From positions 1 through 64,000 of the forward strand of contig JAFPVW010000087.1 of assembly GCA_017395215.1 (NCBI GenBank): a stretch of 64,000 nucleotides of DNA, given 5' to 3'. Under the pieces are notes generated by a model, which was given only the letters and a program-made list of their open reading frames with translations, had not been told where the DNA came from and did no database searches. Both the position numbers and the translations under genes were made by a program. The DNA comes from Prevotella sp. (GTDB taxonomy: Bacteria > Bacteroidota > Bacteroidia > Bacteroidales > Bacteroidaceae). This document shows positions 33,142 through 40,452 of this stretch, piece by piece (within the stretch, counting starts at the first letter, position 1; every line of letters begins with the position of its first letter).

Positions 33142-34388
33142 TTTACTTTGTCTAAAGATTTGTATAATCCTGTTGCAATCGCTTTTGCAAAATTCACAGG
33201 GACGGCATTTCCTATCATTTTGTAGTTATATGGTGTGCTTCCAAGAAATTGATAATCCAAGGGGAAGGTCATTAGGCAGGCTGCTTCGCGAATGGTGATG
33301 CTACGCTGCTGTTCAGAATCAGGATGAATAAACATATATCCGTCTTTGCTCAGATGAGCCACAACTGTATGAGATGGCTTATCCCATTCAAGGCTTTTGT
33401 ACTTCTGGTAGAGTGTTTTATGGCCTGTTTTCTCAAAGTAGTAATCAATCATGGCCTGATGGCTGATATGATTCATGTTATTGTCAACCCATTCCTTAAA
33501 AATCGTTCTTTCGCGCTGGCCATGATTCCTTGCTTCGTGTTGGGTTATCGTGGAGTCTTGATTCTTCTGGTGTGACCTTGTTAATCGACCTTCTTTTACA
33601 GGTTTCTCTAAAGGGTATAATGGAGGGAGTTTGCCTATTGCATCCCTTACTGTCAGCTTCACTTTTGTATTCTTTTCTTTATCGATTGCCGCATATAGGT
33701 CATCTAAGTCCAACTTTGTACCATTTCGAACTCCTAGAATGATAACTCTTGGTCGATGCTGTGGTACTTCAAAGTTTGCTGCATCATACAATGCAGTTTG
33801 CATTTCATCTGGAGTGCGTATCTGATACCCTATCTGAGTGAAGGCATCATATATCCTTTTTCGCACAGGTACACCTCCTGGTTTGGCACTTAACAGGCCA
33901 CCGACATTCTCAAAGACAAACAAATCAGGACGGAAAGCCTCAACAACCTTACAGAAACTCTCAAATAGGTAGTTACGGTAATCGCTTTGCATAGAGTCTT
34001 TGTCTGTAGCTCTACCATGTATAGAATAAGCCTGACAAGGTGGCCCGCCAATTATCAAATCCACATGCTGTTTTCCTATTAATCCCTTTAGTCCAACAGC
34101 TTTAACATCGTCTGAGTTATAGGAACCGTATTGCCGAATCGATTCATCAGACCAAAAGCCATTTATGAGTTCGTCAGTTTTTTGAATATCGAAGAGAACG
34201 ACCTTCCTTTTTGCTTCCTTTTCAGATTCACCCCATTTATCAACTAAGCGATGCCTCAATGTATCCACCATAGGCTTTTCCCATTCAACATGGGCAAGGG
34301 CGTTGAAACGTCCAGTCTGTAGAAATCCTTCAGAGAGCCCACCGCACCCCGCAAACAAATCTATGAATGTATATTTCTTCTTTGACAT
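33138..34388 (-). CDS. C5-cytosine DNA methyltransferase (Dcm type)
   Basis: 416 residues from the ATG at 34388 (MSKKKYTFIDLFAGCGGLSEGF). A longer frame reaches a TTG at 34445, but that start abuts hairpin element A and adds a non-conserved basic stretch. Motif I is FIDLFAGCGGLSEGF, motif IV GGPPCQAYSIHGR with the nucleophilic Cys, and motif VI FVFENVGGLLS. A full target-recognition region lies before motif IX/X (FPLDYQFLGSTPYNYKMIGNAVPVNFAKAIA). It is the first large gene of the restriction operon and protects host DNA from the McrBC/LlaJI-type nuclease downstream. Confidence 0.95.
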   Translation of the reverse strand: MSKKKYTFIDLFAGCGGLSEGFLQTGRFNALAHVEWEKPMVDTLRHRLVDKWGESEKEAKRKVVLFDIQKTDELINGFWSDESIRQYGSYNSDDVKAVGLKGLIGKQHVDLIIGGPPCQAYSIHGRATDKDSMQSDYRNYLFESFCKVVEAFRPDLFVFENVGGLLSAKPGGVPVRKRIYDAFTQIGYQIRTPDEMQTALYDAANFEVPQHRPRVIILGVRNGTKLDLDDLYAAIDKEKNTKVKLTVRDAIGKLPPLYPLEKPVKEGRLTRSHQKNQDSTITQHEARNHGQRERTIFKEWVDNNMNHISHQAMIDYYFEKTGHKTLYQKYKSLEWDKPSHTVVAHLSKDGYMFIHPDSEQQRSITIREAACLMTFPLDYQFLGSTPYNYKMIGNAVPVNFAKAIATGLYKSLDKVK

Positions 34389-34445
34389 GAAAAAGCCCTC
34401 TCTTCGTTTCGAAAAGGGGGCGCGGAAGAAGATGTGTTTAAGCAA

Positions 34446-34546
34446 GGCCTACCACAGCCCACATCAGACAACAATCTAACTGTCCACGCCCGTATGAGCG
34501 CAAACATCCAATTGCTTGTCCGACTGATGTCTCTGCGAAGTGGTAG
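34446..34546 (-). ncRNA. Hairpin element A in the restriction operon leader
   Basis: About 100 nt between the small acidic gene and the methyltransferase start. Arms (plus strand) are CTACCAC (34449-34455) with GTGGTAG (34540-34546); ACATCAG (34461-34467) with CTGATGT (34524-34530); and GACAA/CAAT with TTGTC/ATTG (34467-34475 with 34511-34520). The outer edge GGCCTACCACAGCC (34446-34459) is identical to that of element B (34982-34995), whereas the second stem differs in sequence but keeps its pairing. That is the pattern expected of a conserved RNA or single-strand DNA structure. Confidence 0.55.
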
Positions 34547-34599
34547 TTCTGCTTAATCAGTCAATCAAGGATGCCAAAGACGCTATATTTTCCTTTATT

Positions 34600-34920
34600 T
34601 CATTTCGTTTCTAATTGTAACCTCTTGAACAGCAAGTCACTTCCAATCTCATACACATCTTCACCACAGACCTCAAAAGACTCATCCATCAAACGGTTGT
34701 ATAGCTCGGCCTGTTCATCATCCATTGTTCTACTGCCAGTTTCATAGCTGACGTAGTTTTTGAAATCATCATCCGGATGGAAGTTGATATCAAGGTCATA
34801 GACGATGTGGTTGAAGAAGTCTTTAACCTCTTCTACCGTCGTGATATGAGATTCTTGTGAGTACTTAGCCATCAAAATTAAGAGCTGTTCGCAAACACCC
34901 AAAGCGAACGGGTTAAACAT
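34600..34920 (-). CDS. Small acidic protein in the restriction operon leader
   Basis: 106 residues from ATG 34920 (MFNPFALGVCEQLLILMAKYS). The frame extends upstream to 35085, but that part runs into hairpin element B and has no protein-like character. The protein is strongly acidic, about 23 Asp/Glu against eight Lys/Arg (HPDDDF, MDDEQAELYNRLMDESFEVCGEDVYE), and probably helical. No family was recognised. It is flanked on both sides by related hairpin elements and precedes the methyltransferase. It may be a regulator, DNA mimic or antitoxin-like factor. No function is assigned. Confidence 0.6.
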   Translation of the reverse strand: MFNPFALGVCEQLLILMAKYSQESHITTVEEVKDFFNHIVYDLDINFHPDDDFKNYVSYETGSRTMDDEQAELYNRLMDESFEVCGEDVYEIGSDLLFKRLQLETK

Positions 34921-34981
34921 ATCGTGATGACTACAAAAAAGAAAAACGTGGGTGCTTAACATCTGCCTGTTCGACTTTCGT

Positions 34982-35157
34982 GGCCTACCACAGCCATAAC
35001 GGTAAACAGGCAGAGAAACATCCACGCTGGAGTATATAGACACCCGTAAAGTGTGCGTTGAGGATACTCGATCCTCGCAGCACACTACGGAGAGTATATA
35101 CTACACCCCGTGGCAGTCACCCCTGCAATGTTCTTGACCGTTATTCGATTGTGGTAG
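34982..35157 (-). ncRNA. Hairpin element B in the restriction operon leader
   Basis: A 173-nt nested hairpin upstream of the small acidic gene. Pairs (plus strand): CTACCACA (34985-34992)/TGTGGTAG (35150-35157); ATAACGGT (34996-35003)/ACCGTTAT (35137-35144); AACAT (35017-35021)/ATGTT (35128-35132); CCACG (35022-35026)/CGTGG (35109-35113); AGTATATA (35031-35038)/TATATACT (35095-35102); CCGTA (35044-35048)/TACGG (35086-35090); GTGTGC (35051-35056)/GCACAC (35080-35085); and GAGGAT (35060-35065)/ATCCTC (35071-35076) around the loop ACTCG. It shares its outer sequence with element A. Confidence 0.6.
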
Positions 35158-35270
35158 TTTCGAAAGTCCAAAAACAAAGCGTCAGTAACGCCTTCTAATA
35201 TGTAGTGCTCCGCCCATCGGCTCCGCCCTCCTCGGAGAGCATCGCAGCCGCAACAGGCAGATTGCATTTG

Positions 35271-35298
35271 CAAAGATACAAAATTTATCTCTTACAAA
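35271..35298 (-). promoter_or_regulatory. Promoter of the restriction operon
   Basis: The minus strand has TATCTTTG (35271-35278) with TTTG (35295-35298) upstream at slightly short spacing. Transcription from about 35263 would read through element B, the acidic gene, element A and the restriction operon. Confidence 0.55.
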
Positions 35299-35353
35299 TA
35301 TATAATAAGGTGTGATTTAAATCAATTTTAACCTTTTCAGATGGGTCCAGTTC

Positions 35354-35379
35354 AATTGGGTACGCATGCGTACACAATT
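35354..35379. promoter_or_regulatory. 26-bp palindrome, candidate operator
   Basis: Perfect core GTACGCATGCGTAC (35360-35373) extended to AATTG...CAATT with one mismatched pair. It lies about 55 bp upstream of the restriction operon promoter. It suits binding by a dimeric regulator, but it does not overlap the promoter. Confidence 0.4.
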
Positions 35380-35564
35380 TCACCTTCGGAAAAAGTCTCC
35401 GCAGCGCAGAGACAATGTCGCAGGGTCTTTTCACTCCATCCACTACCATAGCGTTCTGTCAACTTTACAGAAAGTACGTTCGAACACGGCGGATTAGTCG
35501 GACTAAGTGGGCGGGTTGGTCGGCTCAAGGTGCCGGTTTGCTACGAGCAAACTCGGATTTGGGG
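35380..35564. other. Gene-poor stretch upstream of the restriction operon
   Basis: No protein-like frame or known RNA was recognised. The segment contains short direct/inverted echoes such as GGATTAGTCGGACTAAG, possibly decayed mobile DNA. Confidence 0.3.
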
Positions 35565-35570
35565 TTAACC

Positions 35571-35876
35571 TCACTCGAATTCGCGGAAAGCCCACTGTTC
35601 TATAAGCTTTTCTTGTAGTTCGTCTATTTCCCAGTTTGCTGGGCTTCTTTGGCAGCTTTCAACATTGCTACCTGCTGTAATGCTTGCTGTCGCGTAGCAT
35701 GCGATGATGGACGCCCCAATGAGAGGCGCACCTCCCTTGCAGAGTCCTGCATGCTCTGATAGATTGAATCTAGAAAAATCTTCTCTCCCATGTTGTATTT
35801 CTTTTATGTAGTTGTCAATCTCTTGTAATGTTTGAGGGGCTAAGCTTGAACAGACATTCCAGGCGGGCTTCGTCAT
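35571..35876 (-). CDS. Short protein of unknown function, possibly truncated
   Basis: 101 residues beginning MTKPAWNVCSSLAPQTLQEIDNYIKEIQHGREDFSRF. Composition is protein-like, with a small hydrophobic patch (GAPLIGASIIACYATASITAG) and a helical C-terminus ending EKLIEQWAFREFE. The end is abrupt and coincides with a 12-bp inverted repeat (35565-35576), whose partner (35928-35939) lies at the end of xerD, so it may be the N-terminal remnant of a larger protein. I have a vague recollection of similar N-termini on larger Bacteroides mobile-element proteins, which a search would settle. It lies 60 bp downstream of xerD. Confidence 0.5.
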   Translation of the reverse strand: MTKPAWNVCSSLAPQTLQEIDNYIKEIQHGREDFSRFNLSEHAGLCKGGAPLIGASIIACYATASITAGSNVESCQRSPANWEIDELQEKLIEQWAFREFE

Positions 35877-35935
35877 ACCGCCACCCTGGGTGGTGAAGGA
35901 TGTGACGTTTTAATAATCACAAGAGCGGAGTGAGG

Positions 35936-36847
35936 TTAAGCCTTATACTTGATGTTGCGCGGATGGTGCTCCAGTATTTCCTGGCGCAGGGTTGTGGTGT
36001 CGATGTGGGTGTAGATTTCGGTGGTGCCGATAGACTCGTGGCCGAGCATGGCCTGGATGGCGCGGAGGTCGGCGCCGCCTTCGAGCAGGGCGGTGGCAAA
36101 GGAGTGGCGCAGGGTGTGGGGCGAGATGGTCTTCTTGATGCCGGCCTCAGCGGCCTGGCGCTTGATCATGATGAGTATCATGGTGCGCGTCAGGTGGGCG
36201 CCTCGGCGGTTCAGGAAGACGTAGTCCTCCTCGCCGGGACGGATGGTCATGTGGCAGCGGTCGTCGAACCATAGGCCGAGCTCCTTGACGGCGCGGGGCG
36301 AGATGGGGACGAGCCGCTCCTTCGAGCCCTTGCCCATGATGCGGACGTAGCCCTCGTCGAGGTAGAGGTTCGAGAGGCGCAGCGTGACCAGCTCGGTGAC
36401 GCGCAGGCCGCAGGAGAAGAGCACCTCGATGATGGCGCGGTTGCGGTGGCCCTCCCACTTCGACAGGTCGATGGACTCTTCGAGCTGGTCGACCTCGGCG
36501 GTAGAGAGCACTTCGGGCAAGTGCTCGCCCAGGACGGGCGACTCGAGCAGCTCGGTGGGGTCGTCGTCGCGGTAGCCGTCGACCATGAGGAAGTGGAAGA
36601 ACGAGCGCACGCCGCTGAGTATGCGGCACTGCGAGCGCGGGCCGATGCCGATGTCGTGGAGGCCGGCGGCGAAGGTCTGGAGGTCCTCCAGTGTGACGTC
36701 GAGCACGTGCTTATCTTCCCGCCCGAGGAAGACGAGCAGTTTCTCCAAGTCGCGCTGGTAGGCCTCCAGCGTGTTGGGCGACATATTGCGCTCCAGCTTC
36801 AGGTAGCGCACGTAGCGCTTGGTGATGTCTGTACTCTGTTCCGCCAT
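35936..36847 (-). CDS. xerD: Tyrosine recombinase XerD
   Basis: 304-residue site-specific recombinase, probably for chromosome dimer resolution at dif. The N-terminal SAM-like core-binding domain (about 10-95) contains RYVRYLKLERNMSPNTLEAYQRDL. The catalytic domain shows the RKHRHY set: Arg in SCGLRVTELVTLRL, Lys in GKGSKERLVPI, His/Arg in HTLRHSFATALLEGG, His in MLGHESIGTTEIYTHI, and the Tyr nucleophile in the same segment. The start at 36847 is fixed by a promoter at 36865-36896 inside the longer frame. Length and lack of element-specific extensions favour a housekeeping XerD over a phage or transposon integrase. Confidence 0.88.
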   Translation of the reverse strand: MAEQSTDITKRYVRYLKLERNMSPNTLEAYQRDLEKLLVFLGREDKHVLDVTLEDLQTFAAGLHDIGIGPRSQCRILSGVRSFFHFLMVDGYRDDDPTELLESPVLGEHLPEVLSTAEVDQLEESIDLSKWEGHRNRAIIEVLFSCGLRVTELVTLRLSNLYLDEGYVRIMGKGSKERLVPISPRAVKELGLWFDDRCHMTIRPGEEDYVFLNRRGAHLTRTMILIMIKRQAAEAGIKKTISPHTLRHSFATALLEGGADLRAIQAMLGHESIGTTEIYTHIDTTTLRQEILEHHPRNIKYKA

Positions 36848-36864
36848 ACTGCGTAATTCGGCTG

Positions 36865-36896
36865 CAAAGGTACGAATAAGCGAGTGAAACACCAAA
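36865..36896 (-). promoter_or_regulatory. Promoter of xerD
   Basis: The minus strand has TACCTTTG (36865-36872) and TTTG (36893-36896) with ideal 20-bp spacing, 18 bp before the chosen ATG. Confidence 0.7.
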
Positions 36897-37017
36897 TTTC
36901 TGACTGAGATTTCGTGTCTTCACGTCTTTTATATCTGAATGCTTTTCTTTTATCTTTCCTTCGACATCTGAAACAGACGCCCATAAGCAATCGTTCCACG
37001 ATTTTTTTGTGGTTTAT

Positions 37018-37447
37018 ATTACCACTTCCACCACTTTTGTGCTATCTCGTTGTGAATGAGCGTGTTGGATGGTGGTAATAATGGTGGTAGAAGTGGTGGC
37101 ATATTACCACTTCCACCACCATTTATGTGGTATCTGCAAGGCCGGCTGGCCAGAACGGCGCACTTCTTGCTCCTTTGGATGCGCTTTACGACCGTTCCTG
37201 GGCTGCCGGAACGTTGTTCCAGCGGCCTTGGAACGATTTTCTGGCACCATCGGAGCACAGAAGGTGGCTATGATTGGCTTCTTTCCGTCCAAACGAGTCA
37301 GGAAAATGGCCACATTTTTGAGATATAATCGTCTATTTTTGTCGCTAAATTTACTGCGGTGGTAGATATCCGCCACTTCTACCACCATTATTACCACTGT
37401 ATAACATACAGATAATCAGAAAGATATAACTAAAGTGGTGGAAGTGG
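37018..37447. repeat. MITE-like element with two nested inverted repeats
   Basis: Outer arms CCACTTCCACCACTTT (37022-37037) and its exact complement (37432-37447). Inner arms are a perfect 25-bp inverted repeat, 37072-37096 with 37373-37397, built of GTGGTAATAATGG and GTAGAAGTGG. In addition ATTACCACTTCCACCAC recurs directly at 37018-37034 and 37103-37119. The interior (about 37120-37370) has no supported gene; frames crossing it are Gly/Thr-rich artefacts. A non-autonomous mobile element or a structural repeat fits best. Confidence 0.6.
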
Positions 37448-37567
37448 TGGCAGTATTTCAAAAAAAATCGCAGTACGTGCGCTGTGCGCCGCTATCCTCC
37501 AACTCCTTTGAATCCTTAGACCTTTGGGGTTGGATTAGCACACCGCCCTTAGCAGATTTCATTATGC
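37448..37567. other. Noncoding flank of the MITE-like element
   Basis: No gene or promoter recognised. It contains a poly-A run and ends just before the dockerin-like remnant. Confidence 0.3.
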
Positions 37568-37693
37568 ATGCGCCTGACACCCCTTGGGGCTGAGGCGACA
37601 GATGCCTACGACGTGAACGGCGACCAGCTGTTCAACATCCTCGATATTTCCAAGCTGACCGATATTCTCGTCATGGTCGGCCTCGGTCACTGA
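37568..37693 (+). pseudogene. Dockerin-like C-terminal remnant
   Basis: A 41-codon frame ends in DAYDVNGDQLFNILDISKLTDI, a calcium-loop-and-helix pattern (DxNxD...NxxD) of dockerin type I-like repeats, which commonly close Bacteroidota secreted proteins. The rest of the gene is missing: no signal peptide and no upstream coding frame. It is probably the 3' scar of a gene lost when the neighbouring repeat element or the Sus operon arrived. Confidence 0.5.
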
Positions 37694-37835
37694 TATTGTC
37701 CTCGGAAGTCACTGATTATACTGATACAGAGTGTATGAGACAAAATTATAAGTTTCTGAAATGTCTTGGGCGGATATGATACGAAATTGTAGTATGATAC
37801 GGAGTATCTTAATATTATATTATAATTTTTTTTGT

Positions 37836-37843
37836 TACCTTTG
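37836..37843 (+). promoter_or_regulatory. -7 element of the fasciclin/Sus operon
   Basis: TACCTTTG, preceded by an AT-rich upstream region. It falls inside a longer open frame that starts at 37761 and therefore fixes the true start of the first gene downstream, at 37890. Confidence 0.65.
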
Positions 37844-37889
37844 CACCCAGATTGAAAGCAAAAAAATTATAGAATTAAACAAAGCGAAT

Positions 37890-40433
37890 ATGGTAAAACG
37901 AAAGACAATGTGCAAGAGGTGCCGCGACAGTTTCGTCGCCGGTGCCCTACTCGCCTTTGGACTGGCAGGTGCTGCCTGTAGCGGGTACGACCTGGACGAG
38001 CGGGAGCCCGACACGATGGGCGGCTCGCAGTCCATCTACGGCTACCTGAGCTCGCAGCCGGGCTTCACCAACATGGTGCGGCTGATTGACGACCTGAACT
38101 ACAGGGAGGTGCTGGACAAGACGGGTTCAAAGACGCTCTTCGCCGCTGATGACGAGGCCTTCGGCCGGTTCTTCAAGCGCAACGACTGGGGTGTCAGGAG
38201 TTACGAGGGGCTGTCGTTGGCGCAGAAGAAGATGCTGCTCAACGGCGCCATGATCAACAACAGCTATCAGGCGCAGACGCTGTCGAGCGTCGAGGGTCCG
38301 CTTGAGGGCCAGTGCATGCGCCGCACGTCGGCCCAGGAGGTCTACGACACGGTGTCGGTGATGCGTGCCCAGGACATGCCGCAGAGCATCTACTGGCAGC
38401 GCCACCGCGAGAAGGGCCAGATAGTCTGTATGAGGGACAACAGCGTGGTGCCGATGATCCACTTCATCGAGCAGTTCCTGCAGAACAACAAGATTACGAA
38501 CGAGGACTACGACTTCCTGACCAACCACACCACACAGCGCAAGGCCGGCGACGCCTCGGTGAACGGTGTGCAGATGGTGGAGCCCAACATCCGCTGCTTC
38601 AACGGCTTCATTCACCGCATGGGCGAGGTGGTGACACCGCTGCCCAACATGGCCGAGATTATTGCCTCGAAGCCCAACACGACGCTGTTCAACCACCTGA
38701 TGGAGCGCTACTGCGCCCCCTACCCTTGCGGCGACGAGGTGACCAGGGCGTATAACAACGTCTACGGCACGAACGTCGACACCGTCTACCAGAAGCGCTT
38801 CTTCTCGGAGAAGTCGCAGGACGGCCGCGAGCTGAGCGTGCTGCCCGACGGCGGTTCCACGCCCGAGTTCAGCCTGCTGAAGTTCGACCCCGAGTGGAAC
38901 AGCTATTATTCCAGCCGCGTGCTGACGCCCGAGATTGCCCTTCAGCGCGACATGGGTGTCATCATGGTGCCCACCGACGAGGCCCTGCGCGACTACTGGG
39001 AGAACGGTACGGGCCGCATCCTGAAGGACTATTACGGCACGTGGGACAACGTTCCCAACCGCGTGCTGACGCCGCTTATAAACAACAACATGCTGGCCTC
39101 GTTCGTAGGCAGCGTGCCCTCGAAGTTCAACGGCATCCTGAACGACGCCAACGACCCGATGGGCGTCACCGCCGAGAGCATCGACTCCGTCTGGCAGGCC
39201 TGCAACGGTGCCATCTACCTGACCAACAAGGTATATTCGCCGACGACCTACGTCAGCGTGATGTTCCCCTCACTTATCAACGAGACGATGAACATCATGT
39301 ACTGGGCCATCCAGCAGCTGCAGTACTACGTCTACCTGAACTCGCTGAACTCCTACTACAGCTTCTTCCTGCCGACGAACAACGCCCTGCTTGAGTACAT
39401 CGACCCCGTCAGCTACGGCAAGTCGCAGACCCAGCTGCTGCGTTTCCACTACGACGGCGAGCAGCGCAACGAGCAGGACAAGGTGTGGGCCACCATCTAC
39501 CGCTACGACAAGGCTACGGGCGAGGTGGGCGACTCCATCGGCCGCGCCGGCTATCAGGAAGTGCGCGACCGCCTGGAGGACATACTCGACAGCCACATCG
39601 TCATCGGCAATGTTGAGGACGGCCACGAGTACTACCGCACCAAGGGCGGCACCGAAATCCGCGTGCGCAACGTCGCCGCCGGTGCCAACGGCATGACCGT
39701 CGAGGGCTCCTATCAGGTGAACGAGGGCAAGCCGCTGCCCGTGAGCTTCGTCTACGACCAGAGCAAGGACGGCAACGGCAAGGTCTACATCCTCGAAGGC
39801 GAGCCCATCATGGGCACCCGGATGACCGTTCGCGACATCCTGGCCGGCAACGAGGAGTATGCCAAGTTCCTGGAACTGATGGAGGGCAGCGGACTCTTCG
39901 AGACCCTGCACACCACCGGCAGCCGCAGCAGCGCCTGCGGCGGCACGAACATCGGACTGTTCAGCAGCTACCACTACTCCGTCTACGTGCCCACCAACGA
40001 GGCCATCCAGGCTCTGCACGACAGCGGCAAGCTGCCCACGTGGGAGGATGTCGACAGGGCCGAGCAGACGGGCAACCTCGCCCAGAAGACCGCCGACTCG
40101 CTGAAGATCATGAACTTCGTGAAGTACCACATACAGGATAATGCCGTCTTCGTCGGGGCCAATCCCGTCGAGGCCGACTACGAGACCTCGGTCATCGACC
40201 CGAAGACCGAGCGATTCTACAAGCTGCACGTCGTCTCGACGGGCAATGCCGTCAACATTACCGACAACAAGGGCAACACCCGCCACGTCGTGACCTCCGA
40301 CGAGCGCCTCTTCAACAAGATGGCCCGCGAGTTCCAGTACAATGCGAGCGACGGCCCGAGAGCCACGCAAATCGAGACGTCGTCATCGGCTGTAGTCCAT
40401 CTGATAGACGGTGCGTTGTTAATTGAGGATTAA
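37890..40433 (+). CDS. Fasciclin (FAS1)-domain surface lipoprotein, large
   Basis: 847 residues from ATG 37890. A signal peptide ends at LAGAAC, giving a lipidated Cys followed by SGYDLDERE (acidic, surface-type). Several FAS1-like units are visible by their signature strand pattern: KTLFAADDEAFGRFF (about residue 85), VIMVPTDEALRDYW, SFFLPTNNALLEYI and SVYVPTNEAIQALH (near 700). FAS1 domains mediate adhesion or ligand binding. It is the first gene of an operon with two SusC/SusD pairs and two more FAS1 proteins, so it is probably an accessory surface glycan- or protein-binding component. No enzymatic site was seen. Codon use is strongly biased to C/G at third positions. Confidence 0.85.
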   Translation: MVKRKTMCKRCRDSFVAGALLAFGLAGAACSGYDLDEREPDTMGGSQSIYGYLSSQPGFTNMVRLIDDLNYREVLDKTGSKTLFAADDEAFGRFFKRNDWGVRSYEGLSLAQKKMLLNGAMINNSYQAQTLSSVEGPLEGQCMRRTSAQEVYDTVSVMRAQDMPQSIYWQRHREKGQIVCMRDNSVVPMIHFIEQFLQNNKITNEDYDFLTNHTTQRKAGDASVNGVQMVEPNIRCFNGFIHRMGEVVTPLPNMAEIIASKPNTTLFNHLMERYCAPYPCGDEVTRAYNNVYGTNVDTVYQKRFFSEKSQDGRELSVLPDGGSTPEFSLLKFDPEWNSYYSSRVLTPEIALQRDMGVIMVPTDEALRDYWENGTGRILKDYYGTWDNVPNRVLTPLINNNMLASFVGSVPSKFNGILNDANDPMGVTAESIDSVWQACNGAIYLTNKVYSPTTYVSVMFPSLINETMNIMYWAIQQLQYYVYLNSLNSYYSFFLPTNNALLEYIDPVSYGKSQTQLLRFHYDGEQRNEQDKVWATIYRYDKATGEVGDSIGRAGYQEVRDRLEDILDSHIVIGNVEDGHEYYRTKGGTEIRVRNVAAGANGMTVEGSYQVNEGKPLPVSFVYDQSKDGNGKVYILEGEPIMGTRMTVRDILAGNEEYAKFLELMEGSGLFETLHTTGSRSSACGGTNIGLFSSYHYSVYVPTNEAIQALHDSGKLPTWEDVDRAEQTGNLAQKTADSLKIMNFVKYHIQDNAVFVGANPVEADYETSVIDPKTERFYKLHVVSTGNAVNITDNKGNTRHVVTSDERLFNKMAREFQYNASDGPRATQIETSSSAVVHLIDGALLIED

Positions 40434-40452
40434 GAATTGAGAATTGAGAATT
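40434..40452. repeat. AATTGAGAATT spacer before susC1
   Basis: Tandem GAATTGAGAATT units fill the gap to the SusC ATG. Related TTGTCAATTGTCAATTATC repeats continue inside the SusC signal-peptide codons (40500-40521). Confidence 0.55.

Noticed and set aside
34982..35157. Element B as a retron msr-msd or integron attC site
   Set aside because: There is no reverse transcriptase nearby, and the outer arms do not carry the attC RYYYAAC/GTTRRRY boxes. A generic structured element is the safer call.
35085..35273. 62-codon minus-strand frame beginning MQMQSACCGCDALRGG
   Set aside because: It begins inside the promoter -7 element and runs into hairpin element B; no conserved features.
37056..37397. 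Gly- and Trp-rich frames over the MITE-like element
   Set aside because: They are translations of the GGTGGTAAT/CCACTTCCACC repeat arms on both strands, not genes.
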